From positions 1 to 64,000 of the forward strand of contig NZ_QOCG01000004.1 of NCBI RefSeq assembly GCF_003318235.1: a DNA stretch of 64,000 nucleotides, read 5' to 3'. The DNA comes from Loktanella sp. D2R18. Its GTDB lineage: Bacteria; Pseudomonadota; Alphaproteobacteria; Rhodobacterales; Rhodobacteraceae. A program made the position numbers and the translations under genes. Positions 17,886 through 27,327 of this stretch are shown piece after piece. How positions within the stretch are numbered: position 1 is the stretch's first letter; every line of letters begins with the position of its first letter. A model generated the notes under the pieces. The model was not told the origin of the DNA and did not search any database. It saw only the letters and a list, made by a program, of their open reading frames with translations.

Positions 17886-18667
17886 TCTGCGAGCGCTGCG
17901 TGAAACGCCTCTGTCACCTCTGCCTCACCGTGATCACGCGCAAGTTTACGCAGCCCAAAATGCACATGGGCAAGCGCCACGTAATAGTCAACGAACGCAT
18001 AGTTCGTCCCTGCTCCGGCTGCGGCCCCTAAGATTGGCACGGTTTGTGTGGCCAGTTTCTGCGTCATCACAGCCGCAAACTTTGGCGCGACTTTGCTGAT
18101 AAGCCCATGCACTGCCGCCCCTGACAGCCCCAAACGCGCACCGATAAATGCGGTATCAACGCCGTCATCTTCGGCCCCCGGACCACCGGCCCCAAAGACC
18201 GCCAGGCAAGCCATGCGGGTTTCAACCGAATGCGGGTCTTCGCCATAGTCTTCGGCGACATGTAAAACGGCGCGAAAAATAACGGTCGTCGCAATGGGTA
18301 ATTCGACCAATGCCGTCGGCAGCCCACCGACCCCGCCCAGCGCGCCAGAAACCGTGCCCAATGCCTTGTGGGCGCGATCAGATCCGATGGATTTTCCTAG
18401 CCCACCGCGTGACTTCGCGGCCAGATCAAAGCTGCGCTCAAGCGCCTTGCGCGCGATGTCATCTACTTGGCCACGCACAGGTTTTGGCAGCAATTTCAAG
18501 CCGTCTTCGACCTGCCCACCGACAAAGGTGATCGCGGTCATCAAGACGCCGCGCGCCCGTTTTTGCTTGCGTGCCAAGGCCTGCACTTCGGCGCTAGCCG
18601 CCGCATCCAACGGAAGCAACGGTTCGGCGGGCAAAGGCGCAAGCAATGGGTCGTCAGATGTGGTCAT
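17876..18667 (-). CDS. EcsC family protein
   Basis: 263 aa. EcsC-family proteins are poorly understood. Visible are a central Gly/Ala-rich stretch (GTVSGALGGVGGLPTALVEL) and a late Gly/Ala-rich hydrophobic segment (ILGAAAGAGTNYAFVDYYV). Start chosen at ATG 18667 (MTTSDDPLLAPLPAEP); the extension to 18790 would run into the neighbouring GNAT gene. Convergent with ptsP. Confidence 0.8.
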   Translation of the reverse strand: MTTSDDPLLAPLPAEPLLPLDAAASAEVQALARKQKRARGVLMTAITFVGGQVEDGLKLLPKPVRGQVDDIARKALERSFDLAAKSRGGLGKSIGSDRAHKALGTVSGALGGVGGLPTALVELPIATTVIFRAVLHVAEDYGEDPHSVETRMACLAVFGAGGPGAEDDGVDTAFIGARLGLSGAAVHGLISKVAPKFAAVMTQKLATQTVPILGAAAGAGTNYAFVDYYVALAHVHFGLRKLARDHGEAEVTEAFHAALADQT

Positions 18668-18692
18668 AGACCTAAGATGGGGGTTCGGGGGG

Positions 18693-19187
18693 CTATTTAC
18701 AATCCGAGGCCTTGGTGACAGCGCCCGCGATACCCTCCCAATCCCCAAGGCCAAGCACCCGATCTGGGTTCGTGGGTGGCGGCATTTCAACGCCCGTCAG
18801 CTTTTCAAATCCAAAGCGCCCGTAGTAAGGCGCATCGCCGACAAGCATCATGCGCTCCCAGCCATGTTGCTTAGCCAGCGCAAGACACTCACGCATCAGT
18901 AGCGCAGCAACCCCTTCACCTTGGCGGGTTGGGTGTACCGCAATCGGCCCCAGAAGCACTGCCATTTGCCCGCCAACACAAACAGGCCAGTTCCGCACGG
19001 CCCCAGCTAAAATCCCATCAACATCGCGCGCCGTGATACAAAGTTGCGCAATCGGCGACACCCCGTCACGCAATCGATACGACGATAAGGCCGACCGCCC
19101 CGGTGCAAAGCACAGATCGTAAAGGGCTTCGACCTCCCACCAGTCGTGGGCCGTTTCCTCGGCCATTGTTAGTGCGGCTTGTTGCAT
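18693..19187 (-). CDS. GNAT-family N-acetyltransferase
   Basis: 164 aa. The acetyl-CoA loop typical of GNAT is seen as HPTRQGEGVAALLMRECLAL. GDAPYYGRFGFEKL is characteristic of the YhbS-like subgroup. Substrate unknown. Start at ATG 19187 (MQQAALTMAEE); a second ATG seven codons on (MAEETAHDWW) is also possible. Divergent from the flavin reductase-like gene. Confidence 0.85.
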   Translation of the reverse strand: MQQAALTMAEETAHDWWEVEALYDLCFAPGRSALSSYRLRDGVSPIAQLCITARDVDGILAGAVRNWPVCVGGQMAVLLGPIAVHPTRQGEGVAALLMRECLALAKQHGWERMMLVGDAPYYGRFGFEKLTGVEMPPPTNPDRVLGLGDWEGIAGAVTKASDCK

Positions 19188-19220
19188 CGTTCTTTCGTCT
19201 GGCCAAGTTGGTCCGCGCAA

Positions 19221-19253
19221 GTTACCCCTAAGCAAACCTAAGGAAAAGGTAAC
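19221..19253. promoter_or_regulatory. Inverted repeat in the divergent intergenic region
   Basis: GTTACC (19221-19226) and GGTAAC (19248-19253) are perfect inverted copies flanking two CCTAAG units. The right arm overlaps the ribosome binding region of the flavin reductase-like gene. It could be an operator; no regulator is identified. Confidence 0.3.
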
Positions 19254-19256
19254 ACG

Positions 19257-19859
19257 ATGTTTTATACCCCAGAAAATGGGCACGGCCTGCCACACAACCC
19301 GTTTAACGCTGTTGTCTCACCGCGCCCGATAGGCTGGATTTCAACGCGGGGTGCAAATGGGCAGGATAATCTCGCGCCCTATTCGTTTTTCAATGCTGTC
19401 GCCTATGAGCCGCCTCAGGTAATGTTTGCATCTACCAGCACCAAAGCTGACCGTGGCGATACAAAGGATTCGGTTGCGCATATCCGTGAAACTGGTGTGT
19501 TTGCAGTGAATATCGTTGATTATGCTTCCAAAGACCTGATGAATCAAACATCTGGCGCATGGGAAAAAGAGACCGATGAGTTTGAGCTCGCACAGATCGC
19601 CAAGGCAGAATGCAAAACCATTGCCTGCGCCCGTGTCGCGACAGCACCTGCGACATTGGAATGCAAGCTAACCCAAATCGTGCAGCTGCCCGGCGCGACC
19701 AATTTCGCGGTCTTTGGCGAGGTCACAGGCGTGCATCTGCGCGACGATTGCCTTGTCGACGGCAAATTTGATGTGACGCGGTTTGGGATGCTCGCACGGA
19801 TGGGCTACCAAGATTACGCGGTGGTGCGTGATGTCTTTTCGATCAAACGCCCCGGCTAA
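19257..19859 (+). CDS. Flavin reductase-like FMN-binding protein
   Basis: 200 aa. It belongs to the DIM6/NTAB-like flavoprotein family (split-barrel FMN binding). Typical features are NAVVSPRPIGWISTRG near the N-terminus and NLAPYSFFNAVAYEPP, where flavin is bound. Members reduce flavin or act as small flavoenzymes; the partner is not evident. AAGGAAAAGG precedes the ATG. Convergent with a small membrane protein gene, overlapping by four bases. Confidence 0.85.
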   Translation: MFYTPENGHGLPHNPFNAVVSPRPIGWISTRGANGQDNLAPYSFFNAVAYEPPQVMFASTSTKADRGDTKDSVAHIRETGVFAVNIVDYASKDLMNQTSGAWEKETDEFELAQIAKAECKTIACARVATAPATLECKLTQIVQLPGATNFAVFGEVTGVHLRDDCLVDGKFDVTRFGMLARMGYQDYAVVRDVFSIKRPG

Positions 19860-20104
19860 GCCCCAATTAGAAAATACCTGCCGATCCCGTAGATATACAG
19901 CGCCGTAAACAGCATGTTGATGTATTTTAACTGCGGCTCCCGACGCAACCATGCGCAATACATCCAGATCAGGCAAAACGGTAAGCTGAACAGCATCGCC
20001 CCCAGATGATAGCCTTGCACAACGCAAACCGTACTGGCAACGCCCAGCACGAATGCGACCCATTTCAATTGCTGCTCATAGGCGGCAAATGTCATCAATG
20101 TCAT
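19856..20104 (-). CDS. Small membrane protein, unknown function
   Basis: 82 aa with three hydrophobic segments (about residues 12-32, 34-50 and 60-80) and a basic patch (WLRREPQ) between the second and third. No family recognised. It ends within the last four bases of the convergent flavin reductase-like gene. Confidence 0.6.
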   Translation of the reverse strand: MTLMTFAAYEQQLKWVAFVLGVASTVCVVQGYHLGAMLFSLPFCLIWMYCAWLRREPQLKYINMLFTALYIYGIGRYFLIGA

Positions 20105-20196
20105 TTAGATTTTTCTCGGTGGTGTCCGCCGTGGACCCGGCGTGTGACTTCGCATTTCTATCGCAAAAGCACTGCGCGCGCAAACAATAGGTTGCA

Positions 20197-20229
20197 ACGA
20201 CCGCGCCCGACAAAACCGGGCCCGGTCGT
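20197..20229. terminator. Strong hairpin downstream of the SulP gene
   Basis: A 13-base stem with one mismatch (ACGACCGCGCCCG pairing with CGGGCCCGGTCGT) and a seven-base loop ends six bases from the SulP stop. There is no T run, so factor-independent termination is uncertain. Confidence 0.4.
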
Positions 20230-20234
20230 CATAT

Positions 20235-21851
20235 CTAGTGACCGCCAAGAATGCCGGTTTTGACGCTGTAGTTCACAGCCAATGCATAGTCAGGATCATC
20301 GTCGCTATCGACAATCAAATGCCCCGCTTTACGCAGCAGTTTATGGCAGTCATGGCTAATATGGCGCAGTTGGATACGTTTGCCAGCAGCCTCGTATTTG
20401 CCCGCGATGGCTTCGATGGCTTGCAGCGCCGATTGATCGACCACACGGCTGTCCGCAAAATCGATGATGACCAGCGATGGGTCATTTTCAATGTCGAACA
20501 ATTCGGTAAACCCATCAGATGATCCAAAGAACAGTGGCCCTTGAACTTGGTACACTTTGGCACCCTCAGGGGTTTCATGGGTCTTGGCATGAATGCGGCT
20601 GGCGTTGTTCCATGCATAGGCTAAAGCGGAAACAATCACACCAACAACCACCGCCGTAGCAAGATCAGTGGCCACTGTCACAACAGTCACAAGGATGGTC
20701 ACAAAGGCATCCGTGCGTGGCACCTTGCGCAGGATCGTGAGCGAGTTCCAAGCAAAGGTCCCGATCACAACCATGAACATCACGCCCACCAGTGCGGCCA
20801 ACGGAATTTGTTCGATCAAGCCACTTGCGAACAGGATAAACGCCAGCAAAAACAGCGCCGCCGCGATGCCCGCAACGCGGGTCCGCCCGCCGGATTTTAC
20901 GTTGATCATGGATTGCCCGATCATCGCACAACCACCCATCCCGCCGAAGAAGCCTGTGACCGTGTTTGCTGCGCCTTGCGCGATACATTCCTGGCTCGCG
21001 CCACCGCGATTTCCCGTCATTTCCCCCACAAGGTTCAATGTCAGCAGGCTTTCGATCAAACCAATGGCTGCAAGGATCACCGCATATGGCCCAATAATTT
21101 CAAGTGTTTCCCAAGTCAGCGGCACCATCGGGATGTGGAATGGTGGCAAGCCACCTTCGATGCTGGCCAAATCGCCAACAACCGGCACATCAAGCCCTAA
21201 ACCAATCACGATTGCCGCAACAATCCCAATCCCGGCCAAGGGCGCTGGGATCGCGTTGGTCAGGCGCGGAATGAAATAGATGATCGCCATCGTCAGCGCC
21301 ACCAGCGCCAGCATCAACGCCATTGGGCCACCCGATAGCCATTCGCCGCCGCCGACGCCGTGACCCGATGCTTCAGCGGTACCGGGCACTTTGAACTGAC
21401 CAAGTTGCGCCAAGAAAATGACAATCGCCAGCCCGTTTACAAAGCCCAGCATAACCGGATGCGGCACCAGCCGGATGAATTTCCCCCAACGCATGATGCC
21501 GACAAAAATCTGGATCAGCCCCATTAAAACAACCGTCGCAAAAAGATATTCAACGCCGTGCAACGCAACAAGGCTGACCATCACAACGGCCAATGCGCCC
21601 GTCGCCCCGGAAATCATCCCCGGACGCCCGCCAAAAATCGCTGTGATCAAGCCGACGATAAATGCCGCATAAAGCCCCACCAATGGCTGCACCCCAGCGA
21701 CAAAGGCGAATGCCACCGCTTCGGGCACCAACGCCAGCGCAACCGTGAGGCCAGACAACACATCTATGCGCAGTTGCTTCGGGGTCAATGGTGCGTTTGG
21801 GTCGCTGATCGAAAGACTATCTGCGAAACTCGCTAGAAGAGCGCGGGGCAT
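20235..21851 (-). CDS. SulP-family anion transporter with STAS domain
   Basis: 538 aa. It is an inner-membrane SulP/SLC26 carrier with about 12-14 helices, starting [20 protein letters not shown], and a C-terminal cytoplasmic STAS domain (about residues 420-500, with [20 protein letters not shown]). The family imports sulfate or bicarbonate; the long Gly-rich helices resemble bicarbonate/Na-type bacterial members, but the ion is not fixed by sequence. ATG 21851 has AGGA upstream, while the longer start at 21866 is TTG. Divergent from mtnP. Confidence 0.9.
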   Translation of the reverse strand: MPRALLASFADSLSISDPNAPLTPKQLRIDVLSGLTVALALVPEAVAFAFVAGVQPLVGLYAAFIVGLITAIFGGRPGMISGATGALAVVMVSLVALHGVEYLFATVVLMGLIQIFVGIMRWGKFIRLVPHPVMLGFVNGLAIVIFLAQLGQFKVPGTAEASGHGVGGGEWLSGGPMALMLALVALTMAIIYFIPRLTNAIPAPLAGIGIVAAIVIGLGLDVPVVGDLASIEGGLPPFHIPMVPLTWETLEIIGPYAVILAAIGLIESLLTLNLVGEMTGNRGGASQECIAQGAANTVTGFFGGMGGCAMIGQSMINVKSGGRTRVAGIAAALFLLAFILFASGLIEQIPLAALVGVMFMVVIGTFAWNSLTILRKVPRTDAFVTILVTVVTVATDLATAVVVGVIVSALAYAWNNASRIHAKTHETPEGAKVYQVQGPLFFGSSDGFTELFDIENDPSLVIIDFADSRVVDQSALQAIEAIAGKYEAAGKRIQLRHISHDCHKLLRKAGHLIVDSDDDPDYALAVNYSVKTGILGGH

Positions 21852-22025
21852 GTCGATTCCTGTCAAGATTGGGATGTTGTGCCTGCCCTAACCGACCTGC
21901 GTGCAATTGTCACCCCTCGGGGCGCAAGTGCCTTTTATTGGTGCGGTACGGGCTTTGACGCGGGGTTCACTTTTACGCGGTTCCCGGCCAGTGTAAAGCG
22001 AACGGATTCGACGCAGGTGACACAT

Positions 22026-22892
22026 ATGCAAACGAAAATCGGAATTATTGGCGGCTCTGGTATCTATGATATGGATGGGCTGGAAAATGCGGAATGGGTT
22101 ACCGTCGACAGCCCATGGGGCACACCCTCGGACGCAATTTTGACTGGCACGCTCAATGGGGTCGCGATGGCCTTTTTGCCGCGTCATGGGCGCGGCCATG
22201 TGCATTCGCCAACAACCGTGCCATATCGCGCGAATATCGATGCACTAAAACGGCTGGGCGTAACCGATATCATCAGCGTCAGCGCCTGCGGGTCATTCCG
22301 CGAAGACCGCGCGCCGGGTGATTTTGTGATCGTGGATCAATTCATTGACCGGACTTTCGCGCGCGAAAAATCATTCTTTGGCACGGGCTGTGTGGCGCAT
22401 GTCAGCGTGGCCCACCCAACCTGTGACCGCCTTTCGGACGCCTGCGAAACCGCCGCGCGCGATGCTGGAATTACCGTCCACCGTGGCGGCACCTATCTTG
22501 CTATGGAAGGGCCGCAGTTTTCTTCGGTCGCCGAAAGCAAAATGTATCGGTCTTGGGGGTGCGATGTGATCGGCATGACCAATATGCCCGAAGCCAAGCT
22601 CGCCCGCGAAGCTGAAATTTGCTATGCGTCTGTCGCGATGATCACTGATTACGACAGCTGGCACCCGGATCATGGGGCCGTTGATATCACCGAAATTATC
22701 GCGACATTGCAGGGAAATGGCACCAAGGCACGCGATCTTGTCGCGCGACTGCCTGCCCTGCTCGGGGCAACACGTGACGCCTGCCCGCACGGCTGTGATC
22801 GGGCGCTTGAATACGCGGTCATGACCGCCCCTGACAAACGCGACCCGGCACTGGTTGCCAAATTAGACGCCATCGCTGGCCGTATCCTTTAG
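22026..22892 (+). CDS. mtnP: S-methyl-5'-thioadenosine phosphorylase
   Basis: 288 aa. It cleaves methylthioadenosine with phosphate to adenine and methylthioribose-1-phosphate. [13 protein letters not shown] at the N-terminus, [13 protein letters not shown] and [12 protein letters not shown] are family signatures. Start at ATG 22026 gives the canonical N-terminus; the frame upstream from 21879 is not conserved-looking. apt follows after 11 bases and would recycle the adenine produced, so the two form a salvage unit. Confidence 0.95.
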   Translation: MQTKIGIIGGSGIYDMDGLENAEWVTVDSPWGTPSDAILTGTLNGVAMAFLPRHGRGHVHSPTTVPYRANIDALKRLGVTDIISVSACGSFREDRAPGDFVIVDQFIDRTFAREKSFFGTGCVAHVSVAHPTCDRLSDACETAARDAGITVHRGGTYLAMEGPQFSSVAESKMYRSWGCDVIGMTNMPEAKLAREAEICYASVAMITDYDSWHPDHGAVDITEIIATLQGNGTKARDLVARLPALLGATRDACPHGCDRALEYAVMTAPDKRDPALVAKLDAIAGRIL

Positions 22893-22903
22893 AAAGCCCA
22901 CAA

Positions 22904-23434
22904 ATGAAAACCGTCCAAGACTACATCCGCACGATCCCTGATTTTCCACACGAAGGGATCATGTTCCGCGATGTCACCACATTGTTCAGCGACCCGCGCG
23001 GGTTTCGGATAGCAATTGACCAATTGCTTCACCCCTATGCCGGGCTTGATATCGACCGGGTTGTCGGACTTGAGGCGCGCGGGTTCATCCTTGGCGGGGC
23101 CATCGCGCATCAGCTGACCAAAGGCTTTGTGCCGATCCGCAAAAAAGGCAAACTGCCCGGTAAAACGATTGAGCAGGCCTATACGCTCGAATACGGCGAA
23201 GCCGTGATGGAAGTCCACGACGACGCGCTGCAACCGGGCGAAAAAGTCTTGATCGTTGATGACCTTCTGGCCACAGGCGGCACTGCCGAAGCTGGCATCA
23301 AACTGGTTGAACGCATGGGCGCCCAAGTCATCGGCTGCGCCTTTGTCATCGACCTGCCCGATCTTGGAGGACGCAAAAAGCTGGAAACCTTGGGCATGGA
23401 CGTACACGCGTTGTGTGCGTTTGAAGGGGAATGA
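22904..23434 (+). CDS. apt: Adenine phosphoribosyltransferase
   Basis: 176 aa, the family length. It makes AMP from adenine and PRPP. The PRPP-binding loop is [19 protein letters not shown], and [17 protein letters not shown] is the N-terminal signature. It sits downstream of mtnP, giving direct use of the adenine released there. Confidence 0.96.
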   Translation: MKTVQDYIRTIPDFPHEGIMFRDVTTLFSDPRGFRIAIDQLLHPYAGLDIDRVVGLEARGFILGGAIAHQLTKGFVPIRKKGKLPGKTIEQAYTLEYGEAVMEVHDDALQPGEKVLIVDDLLATGGTAEAGIKLVERMGAQVIGCAFVIDLPDLGGRKKLETLGMDVHALCAFEGE

Positions 23435-23496
23435 TTTGAGACTGGATGTCTACTATTTAGGCAAACACAAATCAGCAATCGCAGTGGAGTGACACC

Positions 23497-23967
23497 ATGG
23501 GCAACGATTTTGAGAATGCGGTTAAGGCCGAATTTATTGAGTACCGTATAGGAAATCGCAAAGACGAAATTGCAGACGTAGACCTGCATTTTGTGCTACC
23601 ACTAAAAGTATACGCGAAATACGAAGCCTTGATCGCAAAAATTACAAACGGCGAATTCAAAGTAAACGCAGGGTATAATCTGGCACTGCTATATACCAAC
23701 CCTCAAGATGCCCGGCGCGCAGGAACGGTGACGTTTAGCAAAGACATAGATTGGCTAATTGTGAATTGGTCAGGACTGTTGGACGAAATCGCAACGGATC
23801 CGGACAAATCTTCGCAACTTGATAAATTTAGGGGCCTGCACTCATTTTTTCGTAGCGCCCTATGGTTAGAGGAAAACGCGTCCGACGACCCCTGCGCTGG
23901 CGCAAATACGTTAATACTGAAGTCTGCCCGCAAAAAGAAACCGTTTTGGAGGCGAATTTTAAACTAA
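23497..23967 (+). CDS. Hypothetical protein
   Basis: 156 aa, not recognised. It is soluble, rich in charged residues, with a basic C-terminus (KSARKKKPFWRRIL). GTVTFSKDIDWLIVNW is its most structured-looking part. GTGGAG lies nine bases before the ATG. Base use looks more AT-rich than the neighbours, which together with lack of any family suggests an acquired or fast-evolving gene. It may be transcribed through from apt, 62 bases upstream. Confidence 0.6.
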   Translation: MGNDFENAVKAEFIEYRIGNRKDEIADVDLHFVLPLKVYAKYEALIAKITNGEFKVNAGYNLALLYTNPQDARRAGTVTFSKDIDWLIVNWSGLLDEIATDPDKSSQLDKFRGLHSFFRSALWLEENASDDPCAGANTLILKSARKKKPFWRRILN

Positions 23968-24042
23968 CATATACCCCTCAATAGAGGTCTCCTAGCAGCG
24001 CTGGAAAGCATTTATGCCTCCGTGTTTTCGCTATCGTTAACC

Positions 24043-25455
24043 TTAAGATGACACTATCACCGCGCCCGGGTTCATAATACCTTTTGGATCAAGCGCATCT
24101 TTTATGGCGCGCAGCATCGCGAGCTTGGCGGGGTCACCATATTTTTCAAGGTCAGCGACCTTGAGCCGCCCAATTCCGTGTTCCGCGCTGACGGACCCTT
24201 CCATTTGCGCGACAATATCGTGCACGGTGCGTTTCACATCTGCGGATAGCCCATCGTATTCGTCGCGGCTGCGCCCGCTTGCGGGAAATACGTTGTAATG
24301 CAGGTTGCCGTCGCCGAGGTGCCCGAAACAATTGATTCGAAAATCGCCCAAGGCGGCCAGTGCCGCGCCTGCCTTTTCGATAAATTCGGGGATAATGCTT
24401 AGCGGCAGCGCGACATCATGTGAACTGATCGATCCGATCAACCGGTTTGCTTCGGGAATGTTTTCGCGAATATCCCACAGTTCTTGGCGCTGTGTGTGGC
24501 TTTGGGCGATGACACCATCGGTGACAAGTTCTTGCTCAAACCCAGCTTCAAACAGCCCTTCTAGCGCGGCCTCGGGGCTTAGACCTTCGGGCAGGCCAAC
24601 ATCGATCAACACCGACCATTCAGGGATCTCATCAAGTGGCTCGCGCTGTTGCGGGCCGACTTCGGCAAGAAAATCCATGCCTTGGCGGTGCATAATCTCA
24701 AATGCAGAAATCCCATCCCCGATACGCGCACCCGCAAGCGCCAATAGGTCAAGTGCGGCCTTTGGTGACGGCACAGCCATCAATGCCGCACCGATCCCCA
24801 CCGGGCGCGGCGAAAGTTTTAGCGCGGCCCCCGTAATGACCCCAAGTGTTCCCTCTGCCCCGATCATCAGATCACGCAGATCATAGCCGGTGTTATCTTT
24901 GCGCAGCCGGGTGAGCCCGTGCCAAATGGTGCCGTCAGGGCGCACGACCTCTAGCCCCAGACAAAGCGCGCGCGCATTGCCATAGCGCAGCACATTCACA
25001 CCACCTGCGTTTGTAGATAACACCCCACCAATCCGCGCCGAACCTTCAGAGGCCAACGACAGCGGAAACAAACGATCCACATCTTCTGCCGCCTTTTGCA
25101 CATCTGCAAGAATCACGCCTGCATCACAGACGAGAACATTCTCAGTAGGGTAGACCGCGCGGATTTTATTCATCCGCTCGAGCGAAAGCACAACGGGTTT
25201 CGACCCTTCGTCGCTGAGCTGCCCACCGACAAGACCGGTGCCGCCACCGTAAGGAATGATCCCGACAGATGCCTCTGCACAGGCTTTGACCAGCGCTGCG
25301 ACCTCCTCGGTCGTGGCGGGAGCAACGACGATACCGTGGCCTGAGCGACGCCCACGCGGTTCGGACATATAGGGCGCGGTGTCTTCTTTGAACGCTGCGG
25401 CGGGCAAAAGGCTGCGTAGCCTATCTTCAAATACAGGAGTGACAGGGTTCAGCAT
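24043..25455 (-). CDS. FAD-linked D-2-hydroxyacid dehydrogenase (GlcD/D2HGDH-like)
   Basis: 470 aa. The N-terminal FAD-binding domain has PYGGGTGLVGGQLSDE and SEGSARIGGVLSTNAGG. The C-terminal FAD-oxidase domain has the metal-binding FGHLGDGNLHYNVF and SAEHGIGRLK. These mark the D-lactate / D-2-hydroxyglutarate / glycolate dehydrogenase family. Substrate cannot be decided from sequence; D-2-hydroxyglutarate is a fair guess. It follows the GNAT gene of the thrC cluster after 17 bases, possibly in the same transcript. Confidence 0.85.
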   Translation of the reverse strand: MLNPVTPVFEDRLRSLLPAAAFKEDTAPYMSEPRGRRSGHGIVVAPATTEEVAALVKACAEASVGIIPYGGGTGLVGGQLSDEGSKPVVLSLERMNKIRAVYPTENVLVCDAGVILADVQKAAEDVDRLFPLSLASEGSARIGGVLSTNAGGVNVLRYGNARALCLGLEVVRPDGTIWHGLTRLRKDNTGYDLRDLMIGAEGTLGVITGAALKLSPRPVGIGAALMAVPSPKAALDLLALAGARIGDGISAFEIMHRQGMDFLAEVGPQQREPLDEIPEWSVLIDVGLPEGLSPEAALEGLFEAGFEQELVTDGVIAQSHTQRQELWDIRENIPEANRLIGSISSHDVALPLSIIPEFIEKAGAALAALGDFRINCFGHLGDGNLHYNVFPASGRSRDEYDGLSADVKRTVHDIVAQMEGSVSAEHGIGRLKVADLEKYGDPAKLAMLRAIKDALDPKGIMNPGAVIVSS

Positions 25456-25472
25456 AGTTTGCTCCTTTGACG

Positions 25473-26057
25473 TTAACCGACGTCGGTTTTCCCGCGCCGA
25501 TCATGGCGCAAGTTGGCGTACAGCACATGATTGCGCCAACGCCCGTTGATCTGCAAATAGCTTTGCGCGACGCCTTCATATTTATAACCACATTGTTCTA
25601 GCAGACGGCGTGATGGATTATTTTCAGGCAGGCAGCCTGCCTCAACCCGGCTTAGATCCATCGCAGTGAATGCATGGTTCACGACGGCCTGTAACGCCTC
25701 GCGCATATAACCTTGGCGCGCGAAAGGTTCGCCGATCCAATACCCCGTCGTGCCAGCCTGTGCAGGTCCGCGCCGAATGTTGTCGAGCGTGATCGCCCCA
25801 ACCAGCCCCTGGTCATTGCGGCGGACCAAAAACAGCGGCAAGGCAGATCCATTCGCAATGGACCGCTGCGCCCAATAGACCCGGTTGGTAAAGGCCTTAC
25901 GTGTGAGATGATCTGTCGCCCAGGTCGGTTCCCACGCGGTTAGAAACGCGGCGCTGTCATAGCGTAGCGTGGACCAAGCCCGATAATCACCATGCACAGG
26001 CGGACGCAGGATTAGCCGTTCTGTTTCGATCCGGACCTTGCGTTTGGCCCCAAGCAT
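25473..26057 (-). CDS. GNAT acetyltransferase, RimJ/RimL-like
   Basis: 194 aa from ATG 26057, which overlaps the M16 peptidase stop (TGATG). The N-terminus RIETERLILRPPVHGDYRAW and the late GYKYEGVAQSYLQINGRWRN are typical of RimJ-type acetyltransferases acting on protein N-termini or small molecules. The GTG at 26060 is a less likely start. Coupled to the peptidase gene. Confidence 0.88.
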   Translation of the reverse strand: MLGAKRKVRIETERLILRPPVHGDYRAWSTLRYDSAAFLTAWEPTWATDHLTRKAFTNRVYWAQRSIANGSALPLFLVRRNDQGLVGAITLDNIRRGPAQAGTTGYWIGEPFARQGYMREALQAVVNHAFTAMDLSRVEAGCLPENNPSRRLLEQCGYKYEGVAQSYLQINGRWRNHVLYANLRHDRRGKTDVG

Positions 26058-27325
26058 CACGCCGCCAGCCGTTCTTTCAACGCATCCAACGTCGGTGCGG
26101 CATCCGTCGGACCATAAAGCGCTAGCCCCATCCCGGTTTGCCCCGCCATTTGACCTGCAAAGGATTTAACATCGCCTGTGGTCACCGCATCGATTTGCGC
26201 GATGGTTTCATCAAGGCTTGGGATACGTCCCCAGATTTGCAGCAAACGCGCCAGACGCTCAGCCCGGTTGGACGGGCTTTCTAATCCCATCAAAAGCCCT
26301 GCTTTCATCTGGGCACGCGCGCGCGCCACTTCTGACGCAGTCATATCATCTGCGGCGCGTTTCATTTCATCGATGGTGACGGTAGCCAGTTCTGCGATTT
26401 GTTCGGCACTTGTACCCGCGTAAATCGTGGTCATCCCGGTGTCTTCATAGGCGCCTGTTTGCGCAAAGATCGAATAGCATAGCCCACGGTTTTCGCGAAT
26501 TTCTTGGAACAGGCGCGAGGACACGCCACCGCCCATGACTGAGCTATAGATTTGCGCGGTGTAAATCTGTGGATCACGGTAATTCGGCCCTTCCAGACCA
26601 AGCGCAAAATGCACCTGTTCGAGATCTTTGACGTTGCGGATTTCACCACCGCCAAACCGGGCGGGCTGGATCAAATCAGTGCCACGATCCAACGCGGGCA
26701 GATGGCCAAACAGCGCCTCTGCTTGCGCAACAATCGCGTCATGATCCACCGCGCCTGCCGCAGCTAAGATCATCTGGTTAGGGCCATAATGTTGGCCAAC
26801 AAACTGCTGCAAATCATCACGGTTAAATGCGCTAACCCGCTCTGCCGGGCCCAAAATCGTACGGCCAAGCGCCTGATCGGGAAAGGACACTTCTTGCAGC
26901 CAATCAAACACCATCTCATCAGGGGTATCGATGGTCATGCCAATTTCTTGCAAGATCACACCGCGTTCAATTTCGATATCTTCGGGCGCGAATACCGGGT
27001 TCAACAGAATATCTGCAATCACATCCAGCCCAAGTGGCACATCATTTTCCAACAGGCGCACGTAATAGGCAGTCGCCTCGCGACTTGTGTAGGCGTTGAT
27101 ATAGCCGCCCACATCTTCGATGCACTCCGCGATCTGCAGGGCGGTCCGCTTTTGCGTGCCCTTGAACGCCATATGTTCAAGAAAATGCGCGATACCGTTT
27201 TGCGCAGGCTTTTCGTGCCGCCCGCCCGCTTCGACCCAGATGCCGATACTGGCGGATTTCAGCGTTGGCATATGCTCTGTCACGATCCGAAAACCGTTCG
27301 ACAGGGTGTGCAGTTGAATTGTCAA
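26057..27325 (-). CDS. M16 family zinc peptidase
   Basis: 422 aa. The inverted zinc motif is H47-FLE-H51 (IAHFLEHMAFKGT), with the third ligand expected in ERGVILQEI. It resembles the bacterial relatives of mitochondrial processing peptidase. The gene starts with TTG two bases after the thrC stop; MTIQLHTLSNGFRIVTEHMP matches the usual N-terminus. The target substrates are unknown. It is part of the thrC-peptidase-GNAT run behind the cytochrome oxidase genes. Confidence 0.92.
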   Translation of the reverse strand: MTIQLHTLSNGFRIVTEHMPTLKSASIGIWVEAGGRHEKPAQNGIAHFLEHMAFKGTQKRTALQIAECIEDVGGYINAYTSREATAYYVRLLENDVPLGLDVIADILLNPVFAPEDIEIERGVILQEIGMTIDTPDEMVFDWLQEVSFPDQALGRTILGPAERVSAFNRDDLQQFVGQHYGPNQMILAAAGAVDHDAIVAQAEALFGHLPALDRGTDLIQPARFGGGEIRNVKDLEQVHFALGLEGPNYRDPQIYTAQIYSSVMGGGVSSRLFQEIRENRGLCYSIFAQTGAYEDTGMTTIYAGTSAEQIAELATVTIDEMKRAADDMTASEVARARAQMKAGLLMGLESPSNRAERLARLLQIWGRIPSLDETIAQIDAVTTGDVKSFAGQMAGQTGMGLALYGPTDAAPTLDALKERLAA

Positions 27326-27327
27326 AG

